Source of the DNA: JAPLHP01 sp963720375
GTDB taxonomy: Bacteria > Chloroflexota > Dehalococcoidia > UBA2247 > RBG-13-53-26
Assembly: GCA_963720375.1 (NCBI GenBank)
Contig: CAVRFM010000025.1
Span: 13,453 to 77,452, forward strand
Length of the DNA stretch: 64,000 nt
Reading direction: 5' to 3'
The notes beneath the pieces were generated by a model, which saw only the letters and a program-made list of their open reading frames with translations, was not told the DNA's origin and searched no databases. The first letter of the stretch is position 1, and every line of letters starts with the position of its first letter. A program made the translations under genes and the position numbers. Positions 1-8,902 of this stretch are shown here, one piece after another.

Positions 1-1040
1 AGCAGTCCGGTAATTATGCCATGGCTGAACATCTGCAAGGCAGCCCCGGTAACACTGAGATTCGACAGTGCGAAGATGCCCAGGAGCACATAGCCCATGT
101 GGCTGATGCTGCTATAGGCGATCAGCCTCTTCAGATCGGTCTGCCGCAGGGTCAAGGCTGCTCCATACAACACACTGATCACGGCAAATACCACAATAAC
201 AGGGGCATACTCTCTGGCGATATTGGGAAAGACGGTGACGCATATCCGGATCATGCCATAGCCCCCCATCTTCAGCAGGGCCCCGGCCAGCATTACGCTG
301 ACTCCTGTAGGAGCATCGGTGTGGGCATCGGGCAGCCACGTATGCAGCGGGAAGACCGGCAGCTTCACCGCAAAGCCCAGCAGGAAGAGCCAGAAGGTGG
401 CGGCCAGCGGGATTACCGCCACAAATTGACCCAGGTCGGTTCCTGCCAACACGGTCATATCCAGGCTGCCAGCCGTGGCATAAAGAGTGAGAATGCCGGC
501 CAGCATCATGGCGCTGCCCAGGATGGTATATATGACGTACTTCATGGCCGAATAGGCCCTCCTGCCACCACCCCAGATGGAGATAAGGAAGTACATAGGG
601 ACAACTTCGATTTCCCAGAAGAGGAAAAACAGCAGGAGATCCAGGGAGCAGAAAACCCCCAGGATGCTCGACTCCAGAATGAGCAGCCAGGCAAAGTACT
701 CCCTCGGCCTCAGTTCAATCTTCCACGATATCAGGACCGCCAGGAAACCCAGCAGGGTGGTTAACACCACCATGGGCAGGTTCAGCCCATCAACGCCGAG
801 ATGATACTGAACATTGATTTGAGGAATCCAGGAGACCTTCTCCACAAACTGGAATCCACTAGCCCCCCGATCAAACAGGGCGAACAAAGCCACTGACAGA
901 GCAAAGGAGGCAAACGTGAAGCAGACGGCCAGCCGTTTGATGGTACCTGCACCAAGGCCGGGGATGAAGGCAACAAGCAGCGCTCCCACTGCAGGGAGAA
1001 AGACCAGCAGCGACAGCGGATGGATATCAGCAAACTCCAA
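1..1040 (-). CDS. nuoM: NADH-quinone oxidoreductase subunit M (NuoM), 3' end outside window
   Basis: This is an antiporter-like membrane subunit of complex I that takes part in proton pumping. I translated the minus strand by hand from a TTG codon at 1040. The frame stays open to base 1 (346 codons), so the C-terminus is missing. The start is supported by GAGGGG seven bases upstream. Many hydrophobic helices are visible. The family's buried glutamate lies in FWEIEVVPMYF, and the conserved lysine helix region in KLPVFPLHTWLPDAHTDAP. The gene follows nuoL by 65 bases and is the last visible gene of the nuo operon. Opposite-strand ORFs here are shadows. Confidence 0.93.
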   Translation of the reverse strand, partial: MEFADIHPLSLLVFLPAVGALLVAFIPGLGAGTIKRLAVCFTFASFALSVALFALFDRGASGFQFVEKVSWIPQINVQYHLGVDGLNLPMVVLTTLLGFLAVLISWKIELRPREYFAWLLILESSILGVFCSLDLLLFFLFWEIEVVPMYFLISIWGGGRRAYSAMKYVIYTILGSAMMLAGILTLYATAGSLDMTVLAGTDLGQFVAVIPLAATFWLFLLGFAVKLPVFPLHTWLPDAHTDAPTGVSVMLAGALLKMGGYGMIRICVTVFPNIAREYAPVIVVFAVISVLYGAALTLRQTDLKRLIAYSSISHMGYVLLGIFALSNLSVTGAALQMFSHGIITGL

Positions 1041-1105
1041 ACTTCAACCCCTCATACCGCCTTATTTTCTCCAATACACCACCCACTATGCTCATTTCAG
1101 TCCAT

Positions 1106-3076
1106 CTACCTGACCCAGTAGACCAGCCCCACGATCACCAGAATCCCCAGAAACATGATCAAGCCGTAGGTCTGCAGCCGCCCTGTTTCAGCATTCCGGA
1201 TAACCCTGCCGGCAACTACAGCCCCCCCGGCTACTCCGTTCACCACACCATCAACTATGTAAGTATCAAACAGCTGAAGAACCCTGAAGATACCGTTCAT
1301 CAACAGCCTGACCACTATGACCCGCTCATAAAGCTCGTCTATCCAGTATTTCCTGTAGCATATCCTGTATAAGGTGCGGAACATTCTGCCCATTGCCTCT
1401 GCCGATACCCATTTGGCGCTATACACTGCATTGGCAAGGTCAACCCCTAAGAGAGCGATAATAAGCGATATAAGCGCTATGTAGCTATTGTCGACGAATA
1501 TAGTGAAGGCATGCGTCCATCCATAAACCTCGCTTCCGCCAAAGAACCGGTCAAACCAGCCATTTACATTGACCCACCCGGAGGTGACAGCCAGTACGGC
1601 GAAGATAAACATGGGGATGAGCATCACCTTCGGCGATTCGTGAGGCTGTGCCTGATCACCGTCACCGTGAGCCTCACCCCGATACTCACCGTGGAAAGTG
1701 AGAAAGACTACCCTGAACATGTAGACAGCCGTCATGAAAGCAGTGATCATACCCAAGAAGAAGAGGCTGATCCGCACGCCGTCCAGGCCGTAGGCTTGAA
1801 CCAGAATAGCATCCTTGCTCCAGAAACATGAGAGGGGCCAGATACCCACTATGCTGACAGAACCGATGAGAAAGGTGACATACGTCCAGGGCATATGCTT
1901 GCGCAGTCCCCCCATCTGCCGCATGTCGAAGGTCCCTGTGGCATGGTTGACGCTGCCCGCCCCGAGAAAGAGCAGGGCCTTGGCAAAGGCATGGTTGAAG
2001 AGGTGGAATATGCCTATGGCAGCAGCCAGCTTAGCCGCCTCCAGCGTCACATTGCCCCCCTCAGAGATGGCAATGCCAGCAGCCCCTAACCCGAGCATCA
2101 TGTAGCCCAGCTGGCTGATGGTACAGTAGGCCAGCACCCGCTTGATGTCGGTCGCCACCAGAGCCATGGAAGCAGCGAAGATAGCGGTAAAGGCACCAAT
2201 GGTAGCTACTACGGTCAGGGCGGTTTCTGAGCCGGCGAATATGGGGAAACAACGGGCCACCAGGAAGACACCGGCCGTCACCATGGTGGAGGAATGGATC
2301 AGGGCACTGACCGGCGTAGGGCCTTCCATAGCATCAGGCAACCACACGTGGAGGGGGAACTGGGCTGACTTCCCTACCGCTCCGGCAAAGATACCTATGG
2401 CTGCCAGAGTCAAAGTGCTCCCTGCCAGAGTCCCCGCTACCGCCAGGTGCTGCAACTGGCCGATATCAAAGGTGCCCGTCTTGAAGTAGAGGAAAAGGAT
2501 AGCCGCCAGCAAGCCTAAATCACCCAAACGGGTGACCAGGAAGGCCTTCTTGGCCGCGGCGACCGCCGACGGACGGTGGAACCAGAAGCCGATAAGAAGA
2601 TAGGAACATAAACCCACCAGTTCCCAGAAGACATAGAGTTGAATCAGGTTATCCGCCAGGACCAGGCCCAGCATGGAGCCGGTGAACAGCGACATGAAGG
2701 CAAAGTAGCGGCAATAGCCGGCATCGCCACGCATATAGCCCTGGGAGTAGATCTGGATCAGGAAACTGCACACGGTGATTACCACCAGCATCACCGCCGT
2801 CAGCGAGTCCACCATGAGCCCCACGTTGATCTGAGTGCTGCCGATAACCGCCCATTCATGGGCATGGAATGCCAGCTCATGTCCATCCGCCTGCAGCACG
2901 CTGGCCAGCGTCCATAAAGCCAGCAGAAGCGATGCACCAATACCGGCAACAGCAATATACCCGGCAAGCTGGGCCTTCTTGTTTAGGAAAGGACGGATGA
3001 TGAATGAAATGACAGCGAAGGCGAAAATGGGGATCAGAAAGATCAACCAGACAGCAAATTCCGGAATGGCCGACAT
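1106..3076 (-). CDS. nuoL: NADH-quinone oxidoreductase subunit L (NuoL)
   Basis: This is the largest antiporter-like subunit of the complex I membrane arm. The 656-residue length is normal for NuoL. The Oxidored_q1 core is clear: the family motif HSSTMVTAGVFLVAR and the proton-channel segment FPLHVWLPDAMEGPTPV sit near residues 240-275. A C-terminal hydrophobic extension matches the lateral helix region. Its ATG overlaps the stop of the small upstream gene by one base (TGATG), which suggests translational coupling. I see nothing broken in it. Confidence 0.96.
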   Translation of the reverse strand: MSAIPEFAVWLIFLIPIFAFAVISFIIRPFLNKKAQLAGYIAVAGIGASLLLALWTLASVLQADGHELAFHAHEWAVIGSTQINVGLMVDSLTAVMLVVITVCSFLIQIYSQGYMRGDAGYCRYFAFMSLFTGSMLGLVLADNLIQLYVFWELVGLCSYLLIGFWFHRPSAVAAAKKAFLVTRLGDLGLLAAILFLYFKTGTFDIGQLQHLAVAGTLAGSTLTLAAIGIFAGAVGKSAQFPLHVWLPDAMEGPTPVSALIHSSTMVTAGVFLVARCFPIFAGSETALTVVATIGAFTAIFAASMALVATDIKRVLAYCTISQLGYMMLGLGAAGIAISEGGNVTLEAAKLAAAIGIFHLFNHAFAKALLFLGAGSVNHATGTFDMRQMGGLRKHMPWTYVTFLIGSVSIVGIWPLSCFWSKDAILVQAYGLDGVRISLFFLGMITAFMTAVYMFRVVFLTFHGEYRGEAHGDGDQAQPHESPKVMLIPMFIFAVLAVTSGWVNVNGWFDRFFGGSEVYGWTHAFTIFVDNSYIALISLIIALLGVDLANAVYSAKWVSAEAMGRMFRTLYRICYRKYWIDELYERVIVVRLLMNGIFRVLQLFDTYIVDGVVNGVAGGAVVAGRVIRNAETGRLQTYGLIMFLGILVIVGLVYWVR

Positions 3077-3270
3077 CAGGTCTTCCTCAGAATCTCCCGT
3101 ACCACATGATCCTTTTCCTCCGGGATAAGGACGCGATAGGTAGCCGATTCCCCAACAGTCTTGCTATCAGGGTGAACCAGAAGTCTCGTGGGAATCCCTT
3201 CCGCTTCAAAGAATTCCTTCCACATCTCGGCTATTATCAGACAGGAGGCAGTCTTCACCTCAACCCACAT
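3076..3270 (-). CDS. Small DUF2007-like protein embedded in the nuo operon
   Basis: A 64-residue soluble protein lies between nuoK (4 bases away) and nuoL (one-base overlap). It begins with a beta strand (MWVEVKTA), then an amphipathic helix around WKEFFEAEGIP, then two strands, and ends with the helix VVREILRKT. This order resembles the DUF2007 / 'putative signal transducing protein' fold, in which a short alpha-beta unit binds an unknown ligand. That family call is pattern recognition, not a search result. The tight spacing on both sides and an intact frame argue for a translated gene. Its role in complex I is unknown; assembly or regulation is possible. Confidence 0.72.
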   Translation of the reverse strand: MWVEVKTASCLIIAEMWKEFFEAEGIPTRLLVHPDSKTVGESATYRVLIPEEKDHVVREILRKT

Positions 3271-3274
3271 GGCA

Positions 3275-3592
3275 TTAGCCCTTCATCAGATCGTTCTTGC
3301 TGGCATCAACAGTGCGGCGGCTGCGGTAGATAGCCACGATAATAGCCAGGCCCACTACTGCCTCTGCCGCTGCTACCACCATGATAAAAATGACAAATAT
3401 CTGTCCGGAAATCACCGGCCCTTCAGGGTCAACAAACCTGGAAAAGGCCACCAGGGCAATATTCACCGCATTGAGCATGATCTCAATACACATCAGGATT
3501 ACCACGGCGTTGCGCTTGACCAGAGCACCATACATACCGATACAGAAGAGGATTGCGGAAAGAACCAGATAGTGTTCCAAACCTACAGACAT
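3275..3592 (-). CDS. nuoK: NADH-quinone oxidoreductase subunit K (NuoK)
   Basis: This is a small membrane subunit of complex I with three transmembrane helices and 105 residues, which is standard. The conserved intramembrane glutamate needed for proton transfer is in IEIMLNAVNIAL around residue 37. The gene lies two bases after nuoJ and four bases before the DUF2007-like gene, so it is firmly inside the operon. Confidence 0.95.
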   Translation of the reverse strand: MSVGLEHYLVLSAILFCIGMYGALVKRNAVVILMCIEIMLNAVNIALVAFSRFVDPEGPVISGQIFVIFIMVVAAAEAVVGLAIIVAIYRSRRTVDASKNDLMKG

Positions 3593-3593
3593 C

Positions 3594-4082
3594 TTATTTC
3601 TCCCTCAGCAATACAATAGCCCCTATTATTGCTGCCAGAAGCATCAATCCGGCAATCTCGAAGGCCAGAACAAAGCCACTTTCCGAAAAGAGCAGCCCGG
3701 CGATATCCTGCGTCCTGACCATGCCACTCATCTCAGCAGATGGCTGCCAGTTAAAGCTGAGGATAGAGCCGATCATAACTCCCAGGAGCACCAGGCCAAT
3801 AATAAGGGCGGGTATCCTCAACCTGCCTGAGGGGCTGCCCTGCTTTGCGTCCCTGGTCAGCATGATAGCGAAGATAAGCAGCACCGACACTGCGCCGACA
3901 TAGATCAGGACCTGCACCGCGGCCAGAAAATCGGCGTTGAGGGTAAGGTATATTCCGGCCACAGCGAAAAAGCACAGGATGAGAAAAAGGGCAGCGCGGA
4001 ACACATCTCGAACAAAGACCACAGCCAGCGCTGTCCCCACACATATCACTGCCAGAACCCAGAAAACAACGTCCAACGTCAT
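3594..4082 (-). CDS. nuoJ: NADH-quinone oxidoreductase subunit J (NuoJ)
   Basis: This is a membrane subunit of complex I with five predicted helices. The start at 4082 (MTLDVVFW) was chosen over a longer frame because it overlaps the nuoI stop as ATGA and removes a non-hydrophobic leader. That gives 162 residues, near the usual NuoJ length. The conserved helix VQVLIYVGAVSVLLIFAIML, which carries the pi-bulge region of the family, is intact. Confidence 0.94.
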   Translation of the reverse strand: MTLDVVFWVLAVICVGTALAVVFVRDVFRAALFLILCFFAVAGIYLTLNADFLAAVQVLIYVGAVSVLLIFAIMLTRDAKQGSPSGRLRIPALIIGLVLLGVMIGSILSFNWQPSAEMSGMVRTQDIAGLLFSESGFVLAFEIAGLMLLAAIIGAIVLLREK

Positions 4083-4573
4083 CGCTTCTTCGCTCCTGTT
4101 TTGCCTTCCAGAAGGAGGTCCTGCTGCGGCAAGGTGGCTGCAATTTTGGGGTAGGCATAGCCGCTGCGCTGCATGCCCGGCACCAGCTTCAATTGTTCCT
4201 TGGACAGCACCAGTTCCTCTCTGCGATAAGCAGACCGCTCGTATTCCAGCCCCAGAAAGAGCGCCTCGAAGGGGCATGCCTCAACACATAAACCACAGAA
4301 GATACAGCGACCGCTATCCAGTTCGAACTTCTCCACTACGTAGTTATTCTCCGTCCCCTTGGAAGTCACAATCTCGATATTACCCTGCAGGCAACTCTTG
4401 GCACAGGTAGCACAACCCGTGCACCTTTCCCTGTCCCAGACCAGGGTATAGCCGCGAAACCGCTTCGAGAGCGTGAGCTTTCTCTCCGGATACCTGGTGG
4501 TGATAGGCCGGCGGAAGAAATGTCTGAGAGTCACCCACATTCCCTTTGACCAACCCCAGGCCATACCTGTCAA
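4079..4573 (-). CDS. nuoI: NADH-quinone oxidoreductase subunit I (NuoI), 2x[4Fe-4S]
   Basis: This peripheral-arm subunit carries clusters N6a and N6b and passes electrons toward NuoB. Both ferredoxin motifs are complete: C51, C54, C57, C61 and C90, C93, C96, C100 in CxxCxxCxxxC spacing followed by Pro in the second. The length is 164 residues. It overlaps nuoH by four bases upstream and nuoJ by four downstream. Because no nuoE/F/G is adjacent, the electron donor may be ferredoxin or another partner docking near this subunit; that is inference. Confidence 0.96.
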   Translation of the reverse strand: MTGMAWGWSKGMWVTLRHFFRRPITTRYPERKLTLSKRFRGYTLVWDRERCTGCATCAKSCLQGNIEIVTSKGTENNYVVEKFELDSGRCIFCGLCVEACPFEALFLGLEYERSAYRREELVLSKEQLKLVPGMQRSGYAYPKIAATLPQQDLLLEGKTGAKKR

Positions 4574-5661
4574 GCTTCAATTTCAACCCTGCCTCCTCCT
4601 AATTTGAAGAGCCTGGACCATACCGGTATCAAAACGCCGGCAGCCCCAAAATTCACGAGGACCATCCACCAGGTGATATCTCCCCAATAGACCACCTCGG
4701 CAGCAACAATGAACAGGTTGATCAACGCCAGGGGAAACAGGAATTTCCAGCCAAAACCCATCAACTGATCCACCCGCAGCCGGGGGAAGGTAACCCTCAT
4801 CCAGATGAGCAGAAAGAAGATGAAGAAGACCTTTGCCAGGAACCACATAATGCCGATAGCAGCATAACCATCCCCCGGACCCCGCCAGCCACCGAGAAAC
4901 AGGGTGGCTGCAATCGCCGACATAGCCAGGGCATGGCCGTACTCGGCAAGATAAAACATGGCAAACTTCATCCCGGAGTATTCCGTATGAAAACCAGCCA
5001 CAATCTCCGAGTCTGCCTCCAGAAGATCAAAGGGGCCTCTATTGATCTCAGCCATGGCACTGAGCAGGAAAATCAGGAACCCTAGAGGCGTCACCAGGAA
5101 GAAGGGAATATTCTGTGATCCCACAATGGCATACATGGAGAGAGAGCCTGACAGCAATATAACGCCGATAATCGAAATTACCAGCGGTACCTCATAGCTT
5201 ACCATCTGGGCTATGGCACGCATGCCGCCAAGAAGTGAGTACTTATTGTTTGAGGCCCACCCGGCCATGAATACGCCCACTATACTCATGGTGCTAACAG
5301 CCACCACATAGAGAATACCGATGTTCAAATCGGGGACAAGCCCCTGGCCCTTGTAGAAAGGTATCACCGCAAATATCAGCAATACCGGCAGAAAGACAAT
5401 GACCGGAGCCAGCCAATGGACCAGTTTATCTGCTGCGGCAGGCACAATATCCTCTTTCAGCAGTACCTTGATGGCATCAGCTACCGGCTGGAAGAACCCA
5501 AAGGGACCGGCGCGGTTTGGGCCCCAGCGCAGCTGGAATGGCCCGAAGGCCCGGCGCTCGAACCAGATAAAAGCCATCACCATAAGCAGCACAAAGGCAA
5601 TAATAATGGCGGCAAATACGCCAAAATGGGCCCAGTAGTTGCCAGCAGGCCAAAGCGTCAT
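4570..5661 (-). CDS. nuoH: NADH-quinone oxidoreductase subunit H (NuoH)
   Basis: This membrane subunit forms part of the quinone chamber and links the peripheral and membrane arms. It has 363 residues and about eight helices. The signature acidic loop EINRGPFDLLEADSEIVAGF and the following TEYSGMKFAMFYLAEY block are both present around residues 200-245. It overlaps nuoD by one base and nuoI by four. There is no sign of disruption. Confidence 0.96.
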   Translation of the reverse strand: MTLWPAGNYWAHFGVFAAIIIAFVLLMVMAFIWFERRAFGPFQLRWGPNRAGPFGFFQPVADAIKVLLKEDIVPAAADKLVHWLAPVIVFLPVLLIFAVIPFYKGQGLVPDLNIGILYVVAVSTMSIVGVFMAGWASNNKYSLLGGMRAIAQMVSYEVPLVISIIGVILLSGSLSMYAIVGSQNIPFFLVTPLGFLIFLLSAMAEINRGPFDLLEADSEIVAGFHTEYSGMKFAMFYLAEYGHALAMSAIAATLFLGGWRGPGDGYAAIGIMWFLAKVFFIFFLLIWMRVTFPRLRVDQLMGFGWKFLFPLALINLFIVAAEVVYWGDITWWMVLVNFGAAGVLIPVWSRLFKLGGGRVEIEA

Positions 5662-6767
5662 CAGCGATCCACCTCAGCCATACAGACATCTATACTGCCG
5701 AACGTGATAATGGCATCAGCTAATTTCCAGCCCACAACCATGTCCTTAAGCGCCGTAAGATTGATCAGCGTAGCCGGCCGGATATGAAGGCGATACGGAG
5801 CAATGGAATTGTCCGAGACTATATAGAAACCCATCTCACCCTGAGGGGTCTCAATGTGTCCATAGGTTTCCCCCACAGGCGGGTGCAACAGGTGAGGCAC
5901 TTTGGAGCACACCTCTCCGCCAGGCAGCTGTTTTATGGCTTGCTCCAGGATACGCACACTCTGCCGCATTTCCAGAATTCTCACCCGATAGCGATCGTAG
6001 TTGTCACCTGCTTCGCCGGTGGGGACTTCAAATTCAAAGTGATCGTACACAGAATATGGATCCGCCCGCCGGATGTCCCACTTCACGCCGCTGGCACGCA
6101 ACACCGGTCCACTGGCTGATGAGTTGACAGCCAGCTCTTTCGGCAGAATACCCACCCCTTTGCTGCGAAATAGAACGATCTCGTTTCCAGTCAGAAGCTG
6201 TTCATACTCGTTAATAAAGCCAGGCATCTCAGCCACAAACCTCTTCAAAGCAGGTATGAACTCCTCCGGCACATCCTGGCTCACCCCACCGATGCGCATA
6301 TAGTTGTAGGTCAGGCGCTGCCCGCAGACCATCTCAAATAAGTCCAGGATTTTCTCCCTCTCCCGGTACATATACAGGAGCGGTGTGTACACGGAACAGC
6401 CCATGTCATTGAGGAAGAAGCCCACCGCCATAAGATGGCTGGAGATGCGCATCAACTCATCCATAATAACCCTGATATATTCGGCTCTCTCAGGAACACG
6501 AATACCGGCCAGCTTCTCCACTGAAAGAACATACGCATGATTACAGGCCATGGCGCTCAAGTAGAGTAACCTGTCGGTGAGAGGGATAACCTGGGTGTAG
6601 GTCCTCGTTTCGGCCAGTTTCTCTATTCCCCGATGCAGATAACCGAAAATCGGCTCCAGGTCGACAACTACCTCTCCATCAAGGACAACCCTCATCCGGA
6701 AGATACCATGGGTGGAGGGGTGCTGCGGCCCTATGTTGACGACGATCGGTTCAGTGACGGTTTTCAT
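5661..6767 (-). CDS. nuoD: NADH-quinone oxidoreductase subunit D (NuoD)
   Basis: This is the 49-kDa-type quinone-binding subunit of complex I, homologous to the large subunit of NiFe hydrogenases. The start at 6767 (MKTVTEPIVVNIGPQHPSTH) is preferred to a frame 29 residues longer. It gives 368 residues, begins right before the conserved GPQHPSTHG motif, and overlaps the radical SAM stop as ATGA. The C-terminus ends in DVCMAEVDR, the usual complex I ending; the hydrogenase nickel cysteines are absent as expected. The neighbour upstream is not nuoC but a radical SAM gene. Confidence 0.96.
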   Translation of the reverse strand: MKTVTEPIVVNIGPQHPSTHGIFRMRVVLDGEVVVDLEPIFGYLHRGIEKLAETRTYTQVIPLTDRLLYLSAMACNHAYVLSVEKLAGIRVPERAEYIRVIMDELMRISSHLMAVGFFLNDMGCSVYTPLLYMYREREKILDLFEMVCGQRLTYNYMRIGGVSQDVPEEFIPALKRFVAEMPGFINEYEQLLTGNEIVLFRSKGVGILPKELAVNSSASGPVLRASGVKWDIRRADPYSVYDHFEFEVPTGEAGDNYDRYRVRILEMRQSVRILEQAIKQLPGGEVCSKVPHLLHPPVGETYGHIETPQGEMGFYIVSDNSIAPYRLHIRPATLINLTALKDMVVGWKLADAIITFGSIDVCMAEVDR

Positions 6768-8461
6768 AGGCCTAGCCGGCAAAGGCCCCAGAGTATCCTG
6801 GGCATGCTGCGAAGGAAGGACCGCGCGGGCCACTGAAGCTCCCCTTTCAGGCAAGTCGCTGCCAGAGCCAGTTCCTTTTCTCCTTGCTCTCCCAGCATGG
6901 TACCATGCCCTGGAACCCGACGATCGATATCATGAATCAATTGCATATCCCTTTTAATCCTGGTCTCCACCTGCTCAGCTACTGCGGCGGTGATAACCCC
7001 GTAATCCCTTTTTATGCTGTTGAATCCTAACGCTGCCTCATAGGTGACATCGACTATTTCCTGACGGCTGAGCCACTCCGTCTCATAGCTCAACATGTAG
7101 CTCCAGGTAGGAGAAAGAAGCGCCTGGCGATGCTCTTCCAGGGTCCGGTAGAACAACCGATAGCCATACTCCTCCGGCCGGTCGAACACCTGACTTCCCG
7201 GGTCGATGAATGGGGCCAGCGGCGATATGTGCGGATGCACCACTCCTTTGCCACCAAACTCCTTGAGCAGTCCCCCGAGGTAATCTACCGTAGCCATCAC
7301 CGAGGCGTGGTTCTGTTTCGGCAACCCGATCATATAGAAAAGGTCGAACCTCCGGCAGTTGTTCTCCACCGCCACCCTCATCGTCTCCTCAATGTCAGCA
7401 TTCCGCCAGCCCTTTCCAAAGGCATGCCGTACTCCTTCATCATGCGACTCTGGAGACATCTGTATATTGAAATTAGGAATGGCTTTGCTGACCTTTTGAA
7501 AGAAATCCTTCCCCGCCGGTCCGAAGAGCTCCAATACTATCGGCCCTTTTACCCCCTTCCGGCTCATTGTGTTGAGAAGCTCATCGGCATAGTCATCACC
7601 GGCCTGGCGGATATCTCCGATGATGAACACCGGCCCACGCAGGTAGCGCTGGATGCTGCAGATATCCTCAGTCACCAGGAGAGGACTGCGGTAAGCCACC
7701 CCTTCTCTATGGCACATGCCCTTGAAGGCGAAGCGCGAGCCACCACAGGAGCGGCAGTTCAAGGTACAGCCCCTGCAGGTGAATACCGCGGTAATCGGAT
7801 AGTCCAGCCAGTTAACAAAGGGGAGCATGCCCGCCAGGGAGCGGTACCTGATCACCGATTTAACCGGATAGGCGTAGTCCAAAGGAAGATCATCCAGATT
7901 GGCCGGGACCCAAGAGAGCGCATTATGATGCGCTTTGCCCTCTTTATCCTTCCAGCTCAAATTGGGCACATCGTCGACCGGAGCCCCGGACTTTATGCGC
8001 TGCATGAGCCGGAGCACAGGCTCCTCGGTGGAATCGCCACGCACCACAAAATCAACCTGAGGATACGCGATCAGTTCCTCATAAAAGTAAGTGGACGATA
8101 AACCACCGAAGATAACCGGGATCGAGGGATGTAGCTTCTTAACCAGACGGGCCAGTTCCAGGCTACCCTGTGCATGGGGTAACCAATGAAGGTCAATGCC
8201 AAACGCCAGCGGATGAAGCTTGCTCAGAAAACGCTCCACATTGAAGCGCGGTTCCGTCAGCATACGGTTGGCGATGTTCACCACCCTGGTAGATATGCCT
8301 GCCTTCTCCAGATAGGCGGCGATGCTGATGAAGCCTATGGGGTACATCTCAAAGATGGGGGTCGAGGGGATGACATCGCTTATAGGACCGTATACTACGG
8401 AACGTTCCCGGAAATCATAGTTGCTCGGGGCATGCAACAGTACCAGTTCAGGCCTGCTCAC
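6764..8461 (-). CDS. B12-binding-domain radical SAM protein inserted between nuoC and nuoD
   Basis: This 565-residue protein has a Rossmann-type N-terminal region (about 1-150) like the cobalamin-binding domain of class B radical SAM enzymes, with DLHW...G around residues 90-99 and IFGG at 117-120. A radical SAM core follows, with C232, C236 and C239 in CxxxCxxC spacing for a [4Fe-4S]-SAM cluster. Residues about 440-565 form a helical C-terminal tail. The start is GTG, overlapping the nuoC stop (GTGA), and its own stop overlaps nuoD (ATGA). The gene is therefore co-translated with complex I. The exact substrate is unknown. Cofactor, quinone or lipid modification, or protein methylation, would fit the context but none is shown. 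Confidence 0.9.
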   Translation of the reverse strand: MSRPELVLLHAPSNYDFRERSVVYGPISDVIPSTPIFEMYPIGFISIAAYLEKAGISTRVVNIANRMLTEPRFNVERFLSKLHPLAFGIDLHWLPHAQGSLELARLVKKLHPSIPVIFGGLSSTYFYEELIAYPQVDFVVRGDSTEEPVLRLMQRIKSGAPVDDVPNLSWKDKEGKAHHNALSWVPANLDDLPLDYAYPVKSVIRYRSLAGMLPFVNWLDYPITAVFTCRGCTLNCRSCGGSRFAFKGMCHREGVAYRSPLLVTEDICSIQRYLRGPVFIIGDIRQAGDDYADELLNTMSRKGVKGPIVLELFGPAGKDFFQKVSKAIPNFNIQMSPESHDEGVRHAFGKGWRNADIEETMRVAVENNCRRFDLFYMIGLPKQNHASVMATVDYLGGLLKEFGGKGVVHPHISPLAPFIDPGSQVFDRPEEYGYRLFYRTLEEHRQALLSPTWSYMLSYETEWLSRQEIVDVTYEAALGFNSIKRDYGVITAAVAEQVETRIKRDMQLIHDIDRRVPGHGTMLGEQGEKELALAATCLKGELQWPARSFLRSMPRILWGLCRLGL

Positions 8462-8901
8462 AGGTAATCCCTCCTCAGGGGATGCCCCTGAAATCCTTCC
8501 CAGAGGAAGATGCGCTTCAGGTTGGGATGCCCCACGAAGGTGATGCCCAGCAGATCGTAGATCTCTCTTTCCTGGTAGTCAGCACCACGCCACAGGCTGA
8601 CGACAGAGGGCACCTGAGGATCCTCAGGACTGCACCTCACCTTGAGGACTGCGCTATGGTTGTGCATCATCGAGGTCAGATGGTAAACCACCTCAAGGTA
8701 ATCCAGGTAGTCCACACCGGTGATGCAGGTGAGGTAATCAAATTCAAGCCCCGGGGCGGTCTTAAGAAATTCGGCTACCTGGGGAAGCGATTCGGGGTTG
8801 ATAACGATCCACTCCGGATTGGACTCAACAACAGACTGAGGCCAATGCTCGATTATCTGCCTGGCAACGTCTTGACCCGGAAGTAATTTGGTCATACTCA
8901 A
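8458..8901 (-). CDS. nuoC: NADH-quinone oxidoreductase subunit C (NuoC)
   Basis: This is the 30-kDa-type peripheral subunit of complex I; it is separate from nuoD here and not fused. It has 147 residues. The family signature YQEREIYDLLGITFVGHPNL and the end motif GHPLRRDYL are complete. It lies one base from nuoB and overlaps the next gene by four bases, but that next gene is the radical SAM gene and not nuoD. Confidence 0.95.
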   Translation of the reverse strand: MSMTKLLPGQDVARQIIEHWPQSVVESNPEWIVINPESLPQVAEFLKTAPGLEFDYLTCITGVDYLDYLEVVYHLTSMMHNHSAVLKVRCSPEDPQVPSVVSLWRGADYQEREIYDLLGITFVGHPNLKRIFLWEGFQGHPLRRDYL

Positions 8902-8902
8902 T

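Noticed and set aside
21..764. 247-codon plus-strand ORF at the window start
   Set aside because: It is antisense to nuoM, which reads through with clear family motifs. The ORF has low-complexity Gln/Gly/His content typical of a shadow.
7130..8101. 323-codon plus-strand ORF
   Set aside because: It lies fully antisense to the radical SAM gene and shows no motif or ribosome site.
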